Positions 8,878 through 17,801 of a stretch of 49,896 nucleotides of DNA are shown here, in pieces. Each line of letters starts with the position of its first letter. The stretch's first letter is position 1. Location of the stretch: positions 1-49,896 of IMG/VR virus record IMGVR_UViG_3300046359_000022; one strand, written 5' to 3'. Source of the stretch: a virus. The notes beneath the pieces were generated by a model. It worked only from the letters and a program-made list of their open reading frames with translations, did not search any database and was not told the DNA's origin. The translations under genes and the position numbers were made by a program.

Positions 8878-11095
8878 TAGTATTTTTAGAATTGTAAACA
8901 AAATACAATCTAAAGACATTGATAGATTAAATAAGAAGAAAGAATGGAAGTATGGATACAATCCAGAGTTCGATGTTGTTGTTATATCTAAAGATGGTAC
9001 TATTGGAGAGGTATATGAAATTCAAGGATTACATATAGCACTTCCTTCAACACCAAAAAGTGTTTATAAAAGAGATAGAAAGAAAGAGGAACAGTATTGG
9101 GAGGCTTTCGAATATCCAAAAGAACTACAGAAGATAACATCTGTATTTCAATGGAATGAATATCCAAACGAGTTTAAAAATAAATACGTAGACTATATTG
9201 AGAACGAGTTTGATAGACGAGAAGAAGGTTTCTGGTTTATGAATAACGGAACTCCGTGCTATGTAACTGGTACTCATTACATGTATCTACAATGGACTAA
9301 GATAGATGTTGGTCACGCTGAATTTAGAGAGGCTAACAGAGTATTCTTTTTATTCTGGGAGGCATGTGTTGCTGACGAAAGAAGTTATGGAATGTGCTAT
9401 TTAAAGAATAGACGTTCTGGTTTCTCATTTATGTCTTCAGCAGAATTAGTTAATACAGCTACTCTAGCAAGAGATAGTCGTATTGGTATTCTATCTAAGA
9501 CAGGTTCGGATGCCAAAAAAATGTTTACTGATAAAGTTGTTCCAATCTCTGGTAACTATCCATTCTTTTTTAAACCAATTATGGATGGTATGGATAAGCC
9601 AAAGACAGAATTAGCTTATCGTGTACCAGCTTCTAAAATTACAAAGAATAATATGTCGTCTTTAAAGGATGATGTTGATGGATTAGATACTACTATTGAC
9701 TGGAAGAATACCGCAGACAACAGTTATGATGGGGAGAAATTATTAAGACTAGTTCATGACGAGAGTGGTAAATGGGAGGTTCCTAATAATATCTTAAATA
9801 ACTGGAGGGTTACTAAAACATGTTTACGTTTAGGTAGAAGAATCATTGGTAAATGTATGATGGGTTCTACTTCGAACTCTATAGCAAAAGGTGGGGGGAA
9901 TTACAAGTCTTTATATAACGATTCAGATGTTACAAAGAGAAATGCAAATGGACAGACACTTAGTGGACTTTATGCTTTATTTATCCCAATGGAGTGGAAT
10001 TTTGAAGGATACATTGACATATATGGTCAACCAGTATTTAGAACGCCTGAGAAGCCCATTAGAGACATTCAGGGAGGCTTTATTTACACAGGTGTAATAG
10101 ACTACTGGGAGAATGAAGTTAGTGCCTTAAAAAACAATTCTGACGCTTTAAACGAATTCTATAGACAATTCCCAAGAACAGAGAGTCATGCATTTAGAGA
10201 TGAAGCTAAAAACTCATTGTTTGATTTGTCAAAGATATATGAGCAAATAGACTACAATGATGGATTAGAGATAAACCAAATTGTGAACACGGGTAAATTT
10301 GCTTGGAAGAACGGTGTTAAAGATAGTGAGGTTATATGGACTCCAAATCGAGATGGTAACTTTAAAGTAACTTGGTTTCCAAATAAAGAGAATACGAATG
10401 TTGTAGACATGAAGAATGGTAGGAGACATCCTGCTAATGCACACATAGGAGCTTTCGGTTGCGATACTTATGATATATCTGGAGTTGTAGGTGGTGGTGG
10501 ATCTAAAGGTTCATTACATGGTCTTACAAAGTTTAATATGGAGGACGCACCGAGTAATTTCTTTTTCTTAGAATATATAGCAAGACCTAGAACTGCTGAA
10601 GAGTTTTATGAAGATTGTTTGATGGCTTGTGTGTTTTATAGTATGCCTATATTAATTGAGAACAACAAGGTTGGTCAGTTAAAGTATTTTTATAATAGAG
10701 GATATGATAAGTTCTGTCTAAGAAGACCAGATAAACACAAGAATGATTTGAGTCAATCTGAGAAAGAGCTAGGAGGTATACCTTCGTCTATGCAAGTAAT
10801 TGAGCTTCACGCAAATGCGATTGAGGCTTACATAGATCAATATGTCGGAATCGATTACAGTGGTCAGTTTAGAGAAGCTGGTAAAATTGGTAATATGTAT
10901 TTCAATAGAACTTTACTTGATTGGGCTAATTATGATATTTCTAACAGAACAAAATTTGATGCTTCTATTAGTAGTGGTTTTGCGATTATGGCTAATCAAA
11001 CTTATGTAGTTAAGCCAATTAGAAATAATAAAGAAATATTGTTTAATTTTGCAAGATATTCCAATAAAGGATTACAAAGCGAATTATTAAAATAA
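8828..11095 (+). CDS. terL: Terminase large subunit, crAss-like type (755 aa)
   Basis: The DNA-packaging motor: an N-terminal ATPase and C-terminal RNase H-like nuclease. After a conserved-looking N-terminal part (YWEAFEYPKELQKI, FWFMNNG, YVTGTHYMYLQW), the P-loop region is CYLKNRRSGFSFMSSAE (about 192-208), where the classic GKT/S is replaced by an Arg-Arg-Ser-Gly form as in crAss-like terminases. Walker B is LVHDESGKWEV near residue 310. The nuclease begins with GAFGCDTYDISG near 545, with the first acidic residue. I chose ATG 8828 although it overlaps the previous gene by 50 bases, because no later Met leaves the N-terminal part intact. Function well supported; crAss-like affinity is from recalled motif patterns. 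Confidence 0.88.
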   Translation: MKSNSNLLQKNEVREDNSIFRIVNKIQSKDIDRLNKKKEWKYGYNPEFDVVVISKDGTIGEVYEIQGLHIALPSTPKSVYKRDRKKEEQYWEAFEYPKELQKITSVFQWNEYPNEFKNKYVDYIENEFDRREEGFWFMNNGTPCYVTGTHYMYLQWTKIDVGHAEFREANRVFFLFWEACVADERSYGMCYLKNRRSGFSFMSSAELVNTATLARDSRIGILSKTGSDAKKMFTDKVVPISGNYPFFFKPIMDGMDKPKTELAYRVPASKITKNNMSSLKDDVDGLDTTIDWKNTADNSYDGEKLLRLVHDESGKWEVPNNILNNWRVTKTCLRLGRRIIGKCMMGSTSNSIAKGGGNYKSLYNDSDVTKRNANGQTLSGLYALFIPMEWNFEGYIDIYGQPVFRTPEKPIRDIQGGFIYTGVIDYWENEVSALKNNSDALNEFYRQFPRTESHAFRDEAKNSLFDLSKIYEQIDYNDGLEINQIVNTGKFAWKNGVKDSEVIWTPNRDGNFKVTWFPNKENTNVVDMKNGRRHPANAHIGAFGCDTYDISGVVGGGGSKGSLHGLTKFNMEDAPSNFFFLEYIARPRTAEEFYEDCLMACVFYSMPILIENNKVGQLKYFYNRGYDKFCLRRPDKHKNDLSQSEKELGGIPSSMQVIELHANAIEAYIDQYVGIDYSGQFREAGKIGNMYFNRTLLDWANYDISNRTKFDASISSGFAIMANQTYVVKPIRNNKEILFNFARYSNKGLQSELLK

Positions 11096-11097
11096 AT

Positions 11098-13521
11098 ATG
11101 AGTCAAGACTTTTCATTACCTAACGTATACTTTCCAGATCAATTAGCTGACGACAATAAAAAGTTGAGCGAAGAATATGGTAGAAGTGTAGGACATGCAA
11201 TACAAGGGGAGTGGTTTAGAAAAACTTCTTTAAATGGTTCTAGATTTTATACAAATAGAGATCACTTTCACAAATTAAGATTATACGCTAGAGGAGAGCA
11301 ATCTGTTCAAAAGTATAAAAAAGAAATGAGTGTCAATGGTGATATTTCATATCTTAATGTTGACTGGACTCCAGTACCAATTATACCTAAGTTTGTAGAT
11401 ATTGTTGTTAATGGAATGTCTAATAGACAATACGAAGTTAAAGCTGAGGCTATAGATAGTATGTCTTCTATGAAAAAAGGAGCTTACAAATTTGAGCTAG
11501 AAAAAGCTATGGTTGGTAAAGAGATATTAAAGGATGCTAAGGATTTACTTGGTGTAGATATGTATCCAATACCAGAAGAAAACATGCCAGCTGACAAACA
11601 AGAATTAGATCTTCACATGGAGTTCTATAAAGATGAAGTTGAGGTTGTTGAAGAAAAAGCTATTGATAATGTTTTAAAAATAAACAACTATGATTTAATT
11701 AAAAGAAGAATAGATGAAGATGCAACTGTTTTAGGTATATCAGCTGCTAAACATTCATTCGATACTCACAATGGTATTAAGATAGAATACTGTGATCCAG
11801 CAAATATGGTTTGGTCTCCAACAGAAGATCCTACGTTTGAGGATTGCTATTATTTTGGAGAGGTAAAGAATGTAAATATAACGGAATTAAAAAAAATAAA
11901 TCCTAATTTAAGTCAAGAAGATATTAAAGAGATATCAAAACTAGCTTCAAAATGGGATTCATACCAAAATATACAAGGAGGAAATTCAACTGGAGGTAAC
12001 TTAAATAATAATAGCGCAACGTTGCTATTCTTTGCTTTTAAAACAGATATGAATATCGTTTACAAAAAGAAAAAGAACGGTAATGGTGGTGAAAAAGTAA
12101 TTAAAAGAGACGATTCATTCCAAGGTCCTAAAACTGGAGAAGCTCAATTTGAGAAATTATCTAAAAGAATAGATGTTTGGTTTGAAGGTATATTGGTAAT
12201 GGGTACTAACCACATACTTAAGTGGGAGGTTATGAAGAATATGGTTAGACCAAAATCTTCTATATCAAAAGTATATGCTCCTTACGTATTATCAGCTCCA
12301 AGAATGTATAGAGGATCTATTGATTCTTTAGTTAAAAGAATGATTCCTTTTGCTGATCAAATACAATTAACACACTTAAAATTACAACAAGTAATTTCTA
12401 GTATGAAACCTGATGGTGTTTACTTAGATATAGATGGATTAAATTCTATCAACCTAGGTAACGGTATGACTTACACGCCAGAAGAGGCTTTAAACTTATA
12501 TTTCCAAACTGGTAGTGTTATCGGTAGAAGCATGACTGAAGATGGTGAATTTAATAATGGTAAAATACCAGTGCAAGAATTAACCGCTTCGGGAGCTAAT
12601 GCTAAGATACAGTCTCTTATAGGAATGTACAATCAATACTTAGGTATGATTAGAGCGGTAACTGGATTAAATGAGGCTAGAGATGGAAGTATGCCAGACG
12701 AAAATAGTTTGGTTGGTACTCAGAAATTAGCAGCTTTAAATTCAAATACAGCCACAAGACATATTCTTCAAAGTGGTATTTTTACAACAAGAAGACTTGC
12801 TGAGTGTATTTGCTATAGAATGTCTGATGTATTAGAGTATTCTGATATGAAGGAAGACTTTGCAAATATGATTGGAGGAAGTTCTATGGATGTTATTGAG
12901 AAAATAAAAGATTTACATTTATATAATTTTGGTATTTATATTGATTTAATGCCAGATGAGGAAGAAACTCAAATGCTTAATCAAAACATACAAGCTGCAC
13001 TAGCTGCTGGTAAAATTGATATTGATGATGCTATTGATATTAGAAACGTTAAAAATGTAAAGATAGCTTCTCAATTATTAAAAGTAAGAAAGAAAAAGAA
13101 AGAGGAGAGAGACCAAGAGAATCAAAAGAAAAATTACGAATCTCAGGCACAAGCACAAGCTCAGTTAGCAGAAGCTACTTCTCAATCTAAAATGCAGTTG
13201 GTTCAAGCAGAGTCTCAATCTGATATTCAATTAGAACAATTGAAACATCAAAACGAAATGGAGAAGCTTAGAATGGAGTTTGAAATGAAAGCTGAATTAA
13301 TAAAGCTTCAAGAAGGAATGAAGTCTGAGATTAAACAAAGCGAAATGTCTATGTTGAATCAGAAAGAACAAGAGAGAGAGGATAGAAAAGATAAAAGAAC
13401 AAAGTTACAAGCAACTCAACAATCAAAAATGATTAGACAAAGAGCTAAAGATGAGGATGCTATAGACTTTGAAGAAGAAGATGATTTTGGTAATATTGAT
13501 GATATATTCAACACTATTTAA
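11098..13521 (+). CDS. Portal protein, crAss-like type (807 aa)
   Basis: Directly follows terL (2-bp gap) and has portal-like size and order. The N-terminal ~130 residues (FHKLRLYARGEQSVQKYK, then YLNVDWTPVPIIPKFVDIVV) recall the clip/wing start of crAss-like portals. The central region includes EYCDPANMVWSPTEDPTFED, and the later PFADQIQLTHLKLQQVISSM and AVTGLNEARDGS stretches fit the stem and crown helices. After about residue 660 the protein becomes Gln/Glu/Lys/Met-rich with a long coiled coil (QAQAQAQLAEATSQSKMQLV onward), ending in an acidic tail. It forms the 12-fold channel for DNA entry and exit. Identity from context plus pattern. Confidence 0.8.
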   Translation: MSQDFSLPNVYFPDQLADDNKKLSEEYGRSVGHAIQGEWFRKTSLNGSRFYTNRDHFHKLRLYARGEQSVQKYKKEMSVNGDISYLNVDWTPVPIIPKFVDIVVNGMSNRQYEVKAEAIDSMSSMKKGAYKFELEKAMVGKEILKDAKDLLGVDMYPIPEENMPADKQELDLHMEFYKDEVEVVEEKAIDNVLKINNYDLIKRRIDEDATVLGISAAKHSFDTHNGIKIEYCDPANMVWSPTEDPTFEDCYYFGEVKNVNITELKKINPNLSQEDIKEISKLASKWDSYQNIQGGNSTGGNLNNNSATLLFFAFKTDMNIVYKKKKNGNGGEKVIKRDDSFQGPKTGEAQFEKLSKRIDVWFEGILVMGTNHILKWEVMKNMVRPKSSISKVYAPYVLSAPRMYRGSIDSLVKRMIPFADQIQLTHLKLQQVISSMKPDGVYLDIDGLNSINLGNGMTYTPEEALNLYFQTGSVIGRSMTEDGEFNNGKIPVQELTASGANAKIQSLIGMYNQYLGMIRAVTGLNEARDGSMPDENSLVGTQKLAALNSNTATRHILQSGIFTTRRLAECICYRMSDVLEYSDMKEDFANMIGGSSMDVIEKIKDLHLYNFGIYIDLMPDEEETQMLNQNIQAALAAGKIDIDDAIDIRNVKNVKIASQLLKVRKKKKEERDQENQKKNYESQAQAQAQLAEATSQSKMQLVQAESQSDIQLEQLKHQNEMEKLRMEFEMKAELIKLQEGMKSEIKQSEMSMLNQKEQEREDRKDKRTKLQATQQSKMIRQRAKDEDAIDFEEEDDFGNIDDIFNTI

Positions 13522-13528
13522 AAATTCA

Positions 13529-13536
13529 TAACTTTG
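13529..13536 (+). promoter_or_regulatory. Bacteroidetes-type promoter -7 element (TAACTTTG)
   Basis: TAACTTTG fits TAnnTTTG, 29 bp before the start at 13565 in the gap between portal and the scaffold-like gene. It would give the scaffold and major capsid genes their own transcript, matching the high expression they need. Confidence 0.7.
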
Positions 13537-13564
13537 CAAAAAATTTAATTTAATATTTAATATA

Positions 13565-14668
13565 ATGGAAGGATTTACTTTTAAAGTCTTAGATGACGAT
13601 GGTGAAGTGCAAAATCAAGTTATTAGCAACCAAGAAGAAGTTGTAGATAATGATTTAGAAACTGTAGAAACAGTTGATGATGATTCACAAGTAGAAGATA
13701 CGCAAGTAGAAGACACAGAAGTAGAAGATACAGAGGTGGAAGATGTTCAATCACAAGACATCGATGATGCTAGAGTGTTAAGCTACTTAAAAGAAAGATA
13801 TCAAAAAGAGTATAACTCTTTAGACGAAGTTCTTACACAAAAAGAAAAGGCTGAGTTACCAGAAGACATTAAGAAGTTAATGGAATTTGGTGTTGACAAT
13901 TATCTTAAAATAAATAGGGATTGGAACTCAGAGAATGACGCTACTATTCTAAAAGAATATTACAAGCAAACAAAACCTCATCTAGATGATGAAGACATTA
14001 CTTATTTATTAGAAGAAGAGTATTCTTACGATGAAGATATTGATGATGATAGAGATATCAAAAAGAAAAAGGTTGCGTTAAAAGAAGAATTGTTTAGAGC
14101 TAAAAGTTATTTAAATGATTTAAAGGAACAATATAAGGTTGATCTAGGGTCTAGATCTGCTGAAGTTCCAGAGGATTATAAAGAAGCTTTTAATTTCTAT
14201 CAAGAATATACCGAGAACTCGAAGAAAGAATCAGAGATTGCTCAACAAAAGTCTAGTGTATTTTTAGATAAAACCGATAGATTATTTAATAGTGAATTCA
14301 AAGGTTTTGAATTTAATCTAGGAGATAAGAAACAGGTTTTCAAACCTAGCGATGTGCTAGAAACTAAAAATGCTCAATCAGATATTAGCGGTATTATCGC
14401 TAAGCATTTAGATGAGAATGGATATTTAAAAGACGAACACCAGTATCACAAAGCTCTAGCTATGTTTAGAGACCCAGATGGTTTCGCTAAGTTCTTTTAT
14501 GAACAAGGCAAGTCAGATGCAACTGGAAACGTAATTAAAGACGCAAAAAACATTGAGATGTCTGTAAGAGACAATAAGGATGTGACACCAAAGGGTGATG
14601 GTCCTAAAATGAGAGTGATTCCTAGCGATGATTTTGAGGGTGGTATGAAAATTAGAAAAAGAAAATAA
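13565..14668 (+). CDS. Putative capsid scaffolding protein (367 aa)
   Basis: Lies between portal and major capsid protein, the usual place for a scaffold. The composition fits: strongly acidic and helical, no membrane or enzyme motif. Residues about 43-62 are four copies of a five-residue acidic repeat (VEDTQ/VEDTE/VEDTE/VEDVQ) encoded by four 15-bp DNA repeats. The middle (about 75-260) is charged helix. The tail ends in MRVIPSDDFEGGMKIRKRK, a basic C-terminus of the kind scaffolds use to touch the capsid shell. It follows its own promoter at 13529. No protease motif is visible. Scaffold role is inferred from position and composition. Confidence 0.55.
   Translation: MEGFTFKVLDDDGEVQNQVISNQEEVVDNDLETVETVDDDSQVEDTQVEDTEVEDTEVEDVQSQDIDDARVLSYLKERYQKEYNSLDEVLTQKEKAELPEDIKKLMEFGVDNYLKINRDWNSENDATILKEYYKQTKPHLDDEDITYLLEEEYSYDEDIDDDRDIKKKKVALKEELFRAKSYLNDLKEQYKVDLGSRSAEVPEDYKEAFNFYQEYTENSKKESEIAQQKSSVFLDKTDRLFNSEFKGFEFNLGDKKQVFKPSDVLETKNAQSDISGIIAKHLDENGYLKDEHQYHKALAMFRDPDGFAKFFYEQGKSDATGNVIKDAKNIEMSVRDNKDVTPKGDGPKMRVIPSDDFEGGMKIRKRK
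13691..13750 (+). repeat. Four tandem 15-bp repeats within the scaffold-like gene
   Basis: Units begin at 13691, 13706, 13721 and 13736, each starting GTAGAAGA or GTGGAAGA and encoding VEDxx. Because the unit is a multiple of three, copy number can change without a frameshift. Confidence 0.85.
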
Positions 14669-14690
14669 TAATTAAACACAAACACAAAAC

Positions 14691-16058
14691 ATGGCTCAAG
14701 CTGTAAATTTTACAAGTAATGCTATTACTGGTGGAGCTCAATTAACTCCAGCTCCAGTTAAAGCTACATTATCTACTAACTATGTAGGTACATTTGACTT
14801 TTTGTCACATGAATTACCAGACCTTTACGAAAAAGAATTCGAAAGATTTGGAAATCGTTCTATCGCATCTTTCTTACGTTTAGTAGGTGCTGAAATGCCT
14901 TCTACTTCTGATTTGATCAAATGGAGTGAGCAAGGTCGTCTTCACGTATTTGGAACTGCTACTAAAGCAACTTCATCTACTATTACTTTTGGTGCTGCTC
15001 ATAACGTACGTTTAAACCAAACTGTAGTTATTAGCGATACTTCTAACGGAGTTACTATTAAAGCTTTGGTTACTGCTATCGATGCTGACGGTGTAACAAT
15101 TACTGTTGCTCCTTATAGCGCTGCTAACTTAGCTGCTTTAAGTACTGTTTCTGGTGCTTTGAAAGTATTTGTTTACGGTTCTGAATTCAAAAAAGGAACA
15201 GGCGGGATGGCTGGTTCTTTGGAAGCTCAATCTGACATCTTAGAAACTAACCCAATTATCATCAAAGATAAGTATGAGGTTAATGGTTCTGATATGGCTC
15301 AAGTTGGTTGGATTCAAGTTACAACTGAAAATGGTGCTGACGGATACTTATGGTATTTGAAATCTGAGCATGAAACTCGTTTACGTTTCGAAGATTACTT
15401 AGAAATGTCAATGGTTGAAGGTGAGCCTGCTGCTGCTGGTTCTGCTGTAGCTGCTGCTGGTTACAAAGGTACTAAAGGTTTGTTCTACGAAATCGCTAAC
15501 AGAGGTAACGTTGGAACAGGTGCTATCACTGATAGAACTGACTTAGAAAACATTATCAAAGTGTTGGATAAAGAAGGTGCTATTCAAGAAAACGTATTGT
15601 TTGTTAACAGAAAAACATCTTTCGAGATTGACACTGTATTAGCTGCTCAAAATAACTTCGGTTCAAGTGGAGCTTCTTACGGATTGTTTGACAACGAACA
15701 AGACATGGCTTTGAATCTTGGTTTTAAAGGATTTAACTTAGGTTATGATTTCTACAAAACTGACTGGAAATATTTGAACGATGCTACAACTAGAGGTTCT
15801 ATCTCTGACATCGATGGTGTATTGGTTCCTGCTGGAACATTGACTGTTTACGACCAAGTTCTTGGTAAAAATGCTAAACGTCCATTCTTACACACTCGTT
15901 ACAGAAAATCTGAAACAGAAGATAGAAAATACAAATCTTGGATTGTAGGATCTGCTGGAGGAGCTTCAAACTCTGACATCGATGCTATGTCTGTTAACTT
16001 CTTATCTGAAAGAGCTTTAGTTGTTTTAGGTGCTAACAACTTCATGTTGTTGAAATAG
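14691..16058 (+). CDS. Major capsid protein (455 aa)
   Basis: Position after portal and scaffold, size, and codon use support this. The gene is visibly richer in C-ending and GCT/CGT/GGT codons than its neighbours, as expected for a very highly expressed protein, and two intrinsic terminators follow it. The N-terminal part (about 30-100) contains DFLSHELPDLYEKEFERFGN and SFLRLVGAEMPSTSDLIKWSE, like the start of crAss-like HK97-fold capsid proteins. Residues ~100-150 form a beta-rich insertion. A conserved-looking C-terminal ending is FLSERALVVLGANNFMLLK. No processing site is evident. It forms the icosahedral shell. Confidence 0.85.
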   Translation: MAQAVNFTSNAITGGAQLTPAPVKATLSTNYVGTFDFLSHELPDLYEKEFERFGNRSIASFLRLVGAEMPSTSDLIKWSEQGRLHVFGTATKATSSTITFGAAHNVRLNQTVVISDTSNGVTIKALVTAIDADGVTITVAPYSAANLAALSTVSGALKVFVYGSEFKKGTGGMAGSLEAQSDILETNPIIIKDKYEVNGSDMAQVGWIQVTTENGADGYLWYLKSEHETRLRFEDYLEMSMVEGEPAAAGSAVAAAGYKGTKGLFYEIANRGNVGTGAITDRTDLENIIKVLDKEGAIQENVLFVNRKTSFEIDTVLAAQNNFGSSGASYGLFDNEQDMALNLGFKGFNLGYDFYKTDWKYLNDATTRGSISDIDGVLVPAGTLTVYDQVLGKNAKRPFLHTRYRKSETEDRKYKSWIVGSAGGASNSDIDAMSVNFLSERALVVLGANNFMLLK

Positions 16059-16086
16059 TAGTTAATAAGTTTTTATTAATATCATT

Positions 16087-16115
16087 AAGGGTAGACTTCG
16101 GTTTACCCTTTTTGT
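16087..16115 (+). terminator. Intrinsic terminator with UUCG tetraloop, after the capsid gene
   Basis: A 10-bp stem with one G-U pair (16087-16096 with 16101-16110) closed by a TTCG loop and followed by a T-rich run. It begins 29 bp after the capsid stop. Confidence 0.9.
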
Positions 16116-16117
16116 TT

Positions 16118-16125
16118 TATATTTG
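16118..16125 (+). promoter_or_regulatory. Possible promoter -7 element between two terminators (TATATTTG)
   Basis: TATATTTG fits TAnnTTTG but has no clear -33 element and overlaps the end of the first terminator's T tract. If active, it would make a ~65-nt RNA ending at the next terminator. It could be chance in AT-rich DNA. Confidence 0.35.
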
Positions 16126-16158
16126 TACTGTAATGTTTTAAAGACTCTCATTTTTTTT

Positions 16159-16194
16159 AACCGCTATTAGATTCGTCTTTTAGCGGTTTTTTTG
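16159..16194 (+). terminator. Second intrinsic terminator after the capsid gene
   Basis: AACCGCTA (16159-16166) pairs with TAGCGGTT (16181-16188). The interior has a further short AGA/TCT helix on a TTCG loop. A run of seven T residues follows. Confidence 0.88.
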
Positions 16195-16210
16195 TAATTT
16201 ATATTTTTTG

Positions 16211-16218
16211 TACTTTTG
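16211..16218 (+). promoter_or_regulatory. Bacteroidetes-type promoter -7 element (TACTTTTG)
   Basis: TACTTTTG fits TAnnTTTG and lies 28 bp before the start at 16246. A TTTG at 16191-16194, at the end of the preceding terminator, could act as a -33 element with a somewhat short 16-bp spacer. Confidence 0.65.
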
Positions 16219-16245
16219 CATCTTTAATTTTAATATAATTTAATT

Positions 16246-17022
16246 ATGGCAAAGCAAGTGCAAAAAAAAGAAGTTCCTTCTCAAAAGGAATTTGAATTTA
16301 AAGATAGAATGTATCTTTTAAAAGGTAATGCAACCCCAATCTCTTTTATGTTGCGTTCTAAACATTCACCAAACAAAACCCTTTTATATTTTGATCAAGA
16401 GTATAAGGTTAATCGTGCTTTAAGATGGAGTGATAATCAAACTTCTCCATTTATTGATGAGCAAGATGGATATGCTGTATCTACGCCTATTATTTTTGAG
16501 AACGGATCTTTGTTTGTAAAGAAAGAGCAAGTAGAGTTACAGAAATTTTTATCTATCTATCATCCAGATAATAACAATGTTTATTATGAGTTTGATGCTG
16601 AAGAAAAAGCAGCTGAAGAGTATGATGAATTAACCGCTAAACTTGATGCTCAGGTTACAGCTAGAGAAATGCCTATTGAGGAATTAGAGGCTATTGCTAG
16701 AGTGGTATTGAAGGGTAAAGTAGAATTGCTTACTTCTTCTGAATTAAGAAGAGATATGTTGATTTATGCTAGTAGAAATCCAGCAGAGTTTAATTCTTTA
16801 GTTAATGACGATTCTATTAAATTTAGAAACATTGCAATTAGAGCTGTACAGATGGATATCATTAATGTAAGTTCTGATGGAAGAACTGTTAATTGGAGTG
16901 GAAAAGACAAAGGAAGAATTATCACAGTACCATTTGGAGAGAATGCTTATTCAGCATTAGCGGCTTTCTTCTTGACGGATGAAGGTATGGATGTATTGTC
17001 TGATATTTCAAACAAATTGTAG
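16246..17022 (+). CDS. Virion-region protein of unknown function (258 aa)
   Basis: I do not recognise a named family. It is transcribed alone: promoter 16211 before it, terminator 17055-17080 after it. The N-terminal 100 residues look beta-rich (YLLKGNATPISFMLRSKHSP, LLYFDQEYKVNRALRW, TPIIFENGSLFV). A helical, acidic central part (about 105-200) includes MPIEELEAIARVVLKGKVEL. The C-terminus ends in GENAYSALAAFFLTDEGMDV. There is no signal peptide or membrane helix. Its place directly after the major capsid protein suggests a head-associated or connector protein (inference). Confidence 0.55.
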   Translation: MAKQVQKKEVPSQKEFEFKDRMYLLKGNATPISFMLRSKHSPNKTLLYFDQEYKVNRALRWSDNQTSPFIDEQDGYAVSTPIIFENGSLFVKKEQVELQKFLSIYHPDNNNVYYEFDAEEKAAEEYDELTAKLDAQVTAREMPIEELEAIARVVLKGKVELLTSSELRRDMLIYASRNPAEFNSLVNDDSIKFRNIAIRAVQMDIINVSSDGRTVNWSGKDKGRIITVPFGENAYSALAAFFLTDEGMDVLSDISNKL

Positions 17023-17054
17023 TATATTGTGTTAAATAACGATCAATTATAATA

Positions 17055-17087
17055 AAAGCGCTCTCGAAAGGGGGTGCTTTTTTTTTA
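17055..17087 (+). terminator. Intrinsic terminator with GAAA tetraloop
   Basis: An 11-bp stem including G-U pairs (17055-17065 with 17070-17080) closed by a GAAA tetraloop, followed directly by a long T run. It lies 33 bp after the stop at 17022. Confidence 0.9.
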
Positions 17088-17088
17088 T

Positions 17089-17096
17089 TAACTTTG
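17089..17096 (+). promoter_or_regulatory. Bacteroidetes-type promoter -7 element (TAACTTTG)
   Basis: TAACTTTG fits TAnnTTTG, lies directly after the terminator's T run and 17 bp before the start at 17113. It would drive the neck and tail-tip operon. Confidence 0.7.
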
Positions 17097-17112
17097 CACA
17101 AAATAACTAATT

Positions 17113-17790
17113 ATGATGATTAACGATGTAAGAAACATAGTTGACTTTATTTTGAATAAAGAAAGCCGTGGATACATAACTCCTTTGCAGTTCAACACAT
17201 TTGCTAAACAGGCACAGCAAGAGATTGTTGATGATTATTTTTATGAGTATAATAAAGCGATAGTAGGTAAAACACAAAGGGTTAACTATAAAGATACTGT
17301 AACAAGAATAAAAGAAGCTATAGATGCTTTTATAGTTGCTCCTACTACAATGACGTTTTCAAATGGATTTTTTAACAGTCCATCTAACTTATACACTACA
17401 ATAAATATAATTTACAATGGTAAAGAGGTAGAAGAAGTTCCTAGAGAAAAACTATCTTACTTCTTAACTAATAAAGTTGCTGGACCTAGTGTATTCTATC
17501 CTGCATACGTAAAATACGAAGATAAATATAAAGTATATCCAGACACGATTGTTTCTGGTGTTCAAATAATATACTTCAGAAACCCTAAGGATCCAAACTG
17601 GACCTACGAGATGATTGGTGGTAACGCTATATTTAATCCTTCTAAACAAGGATTCCAAGACTTAGAGATTGGGTATGATGATAAGTTTAAAATTATATCT
17701 AAAATATTAAAGTACGCTGGTTTAAATATGAGAGAGCCTGATATTGTTGGTGCTGCTATAGCACTTGAAAACCAAGAGGACGCAAAATAA
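17113..17790 (+). CDS. Putative head-tail connector / ring protein (225 aa)
   Basis: Begins MMINDVRNIVDFILNKESRG, then PLQFNTFAKQAQQEIVDDYF. This helical opening, in which the protein says 'partition into N- and C-parts by a beta domain', is like small neck proteins of crAss-like and related Bacteroidetes podoviruses. The middle (about 95-190) is beta-rich with FFNSPSNLYTTINIIYNGKE, PAYVKYEDKYKVYP and VQIIYFRNPKDPNW. The C-terminal helix has YDDKFKIISKILKYAGLNMR. It starts the neck/tail operon behind the 17089 promoter and lies 11 bp before a second ring-like gene. Assignment as one of the rings joining portal to tail is by order and pattern. Confidence 0.6.
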   Translation: MMINDVRNIVDFILNKESRGYITPLQFNTFAKQAQQEIVDDYFYEYNKAIVGKTQRVNYKDTVTRIKEAIDAFIVAPTTMTFSNGFFNSPSNLYTTINIIYNGKEVEEVPREKLSYFLTNKVAGPSVFYPAYVKYEDKYKVYPDTIVSGVQIIYFRNPKDPNWTYEMIGGNAIFNPSKQGFQDLEIGYDDKFKIISKILKYAGLNMREPDIVGAAIALENQEDAK

Positions 17791-17801
17791 AAATATAAGA
17801 G

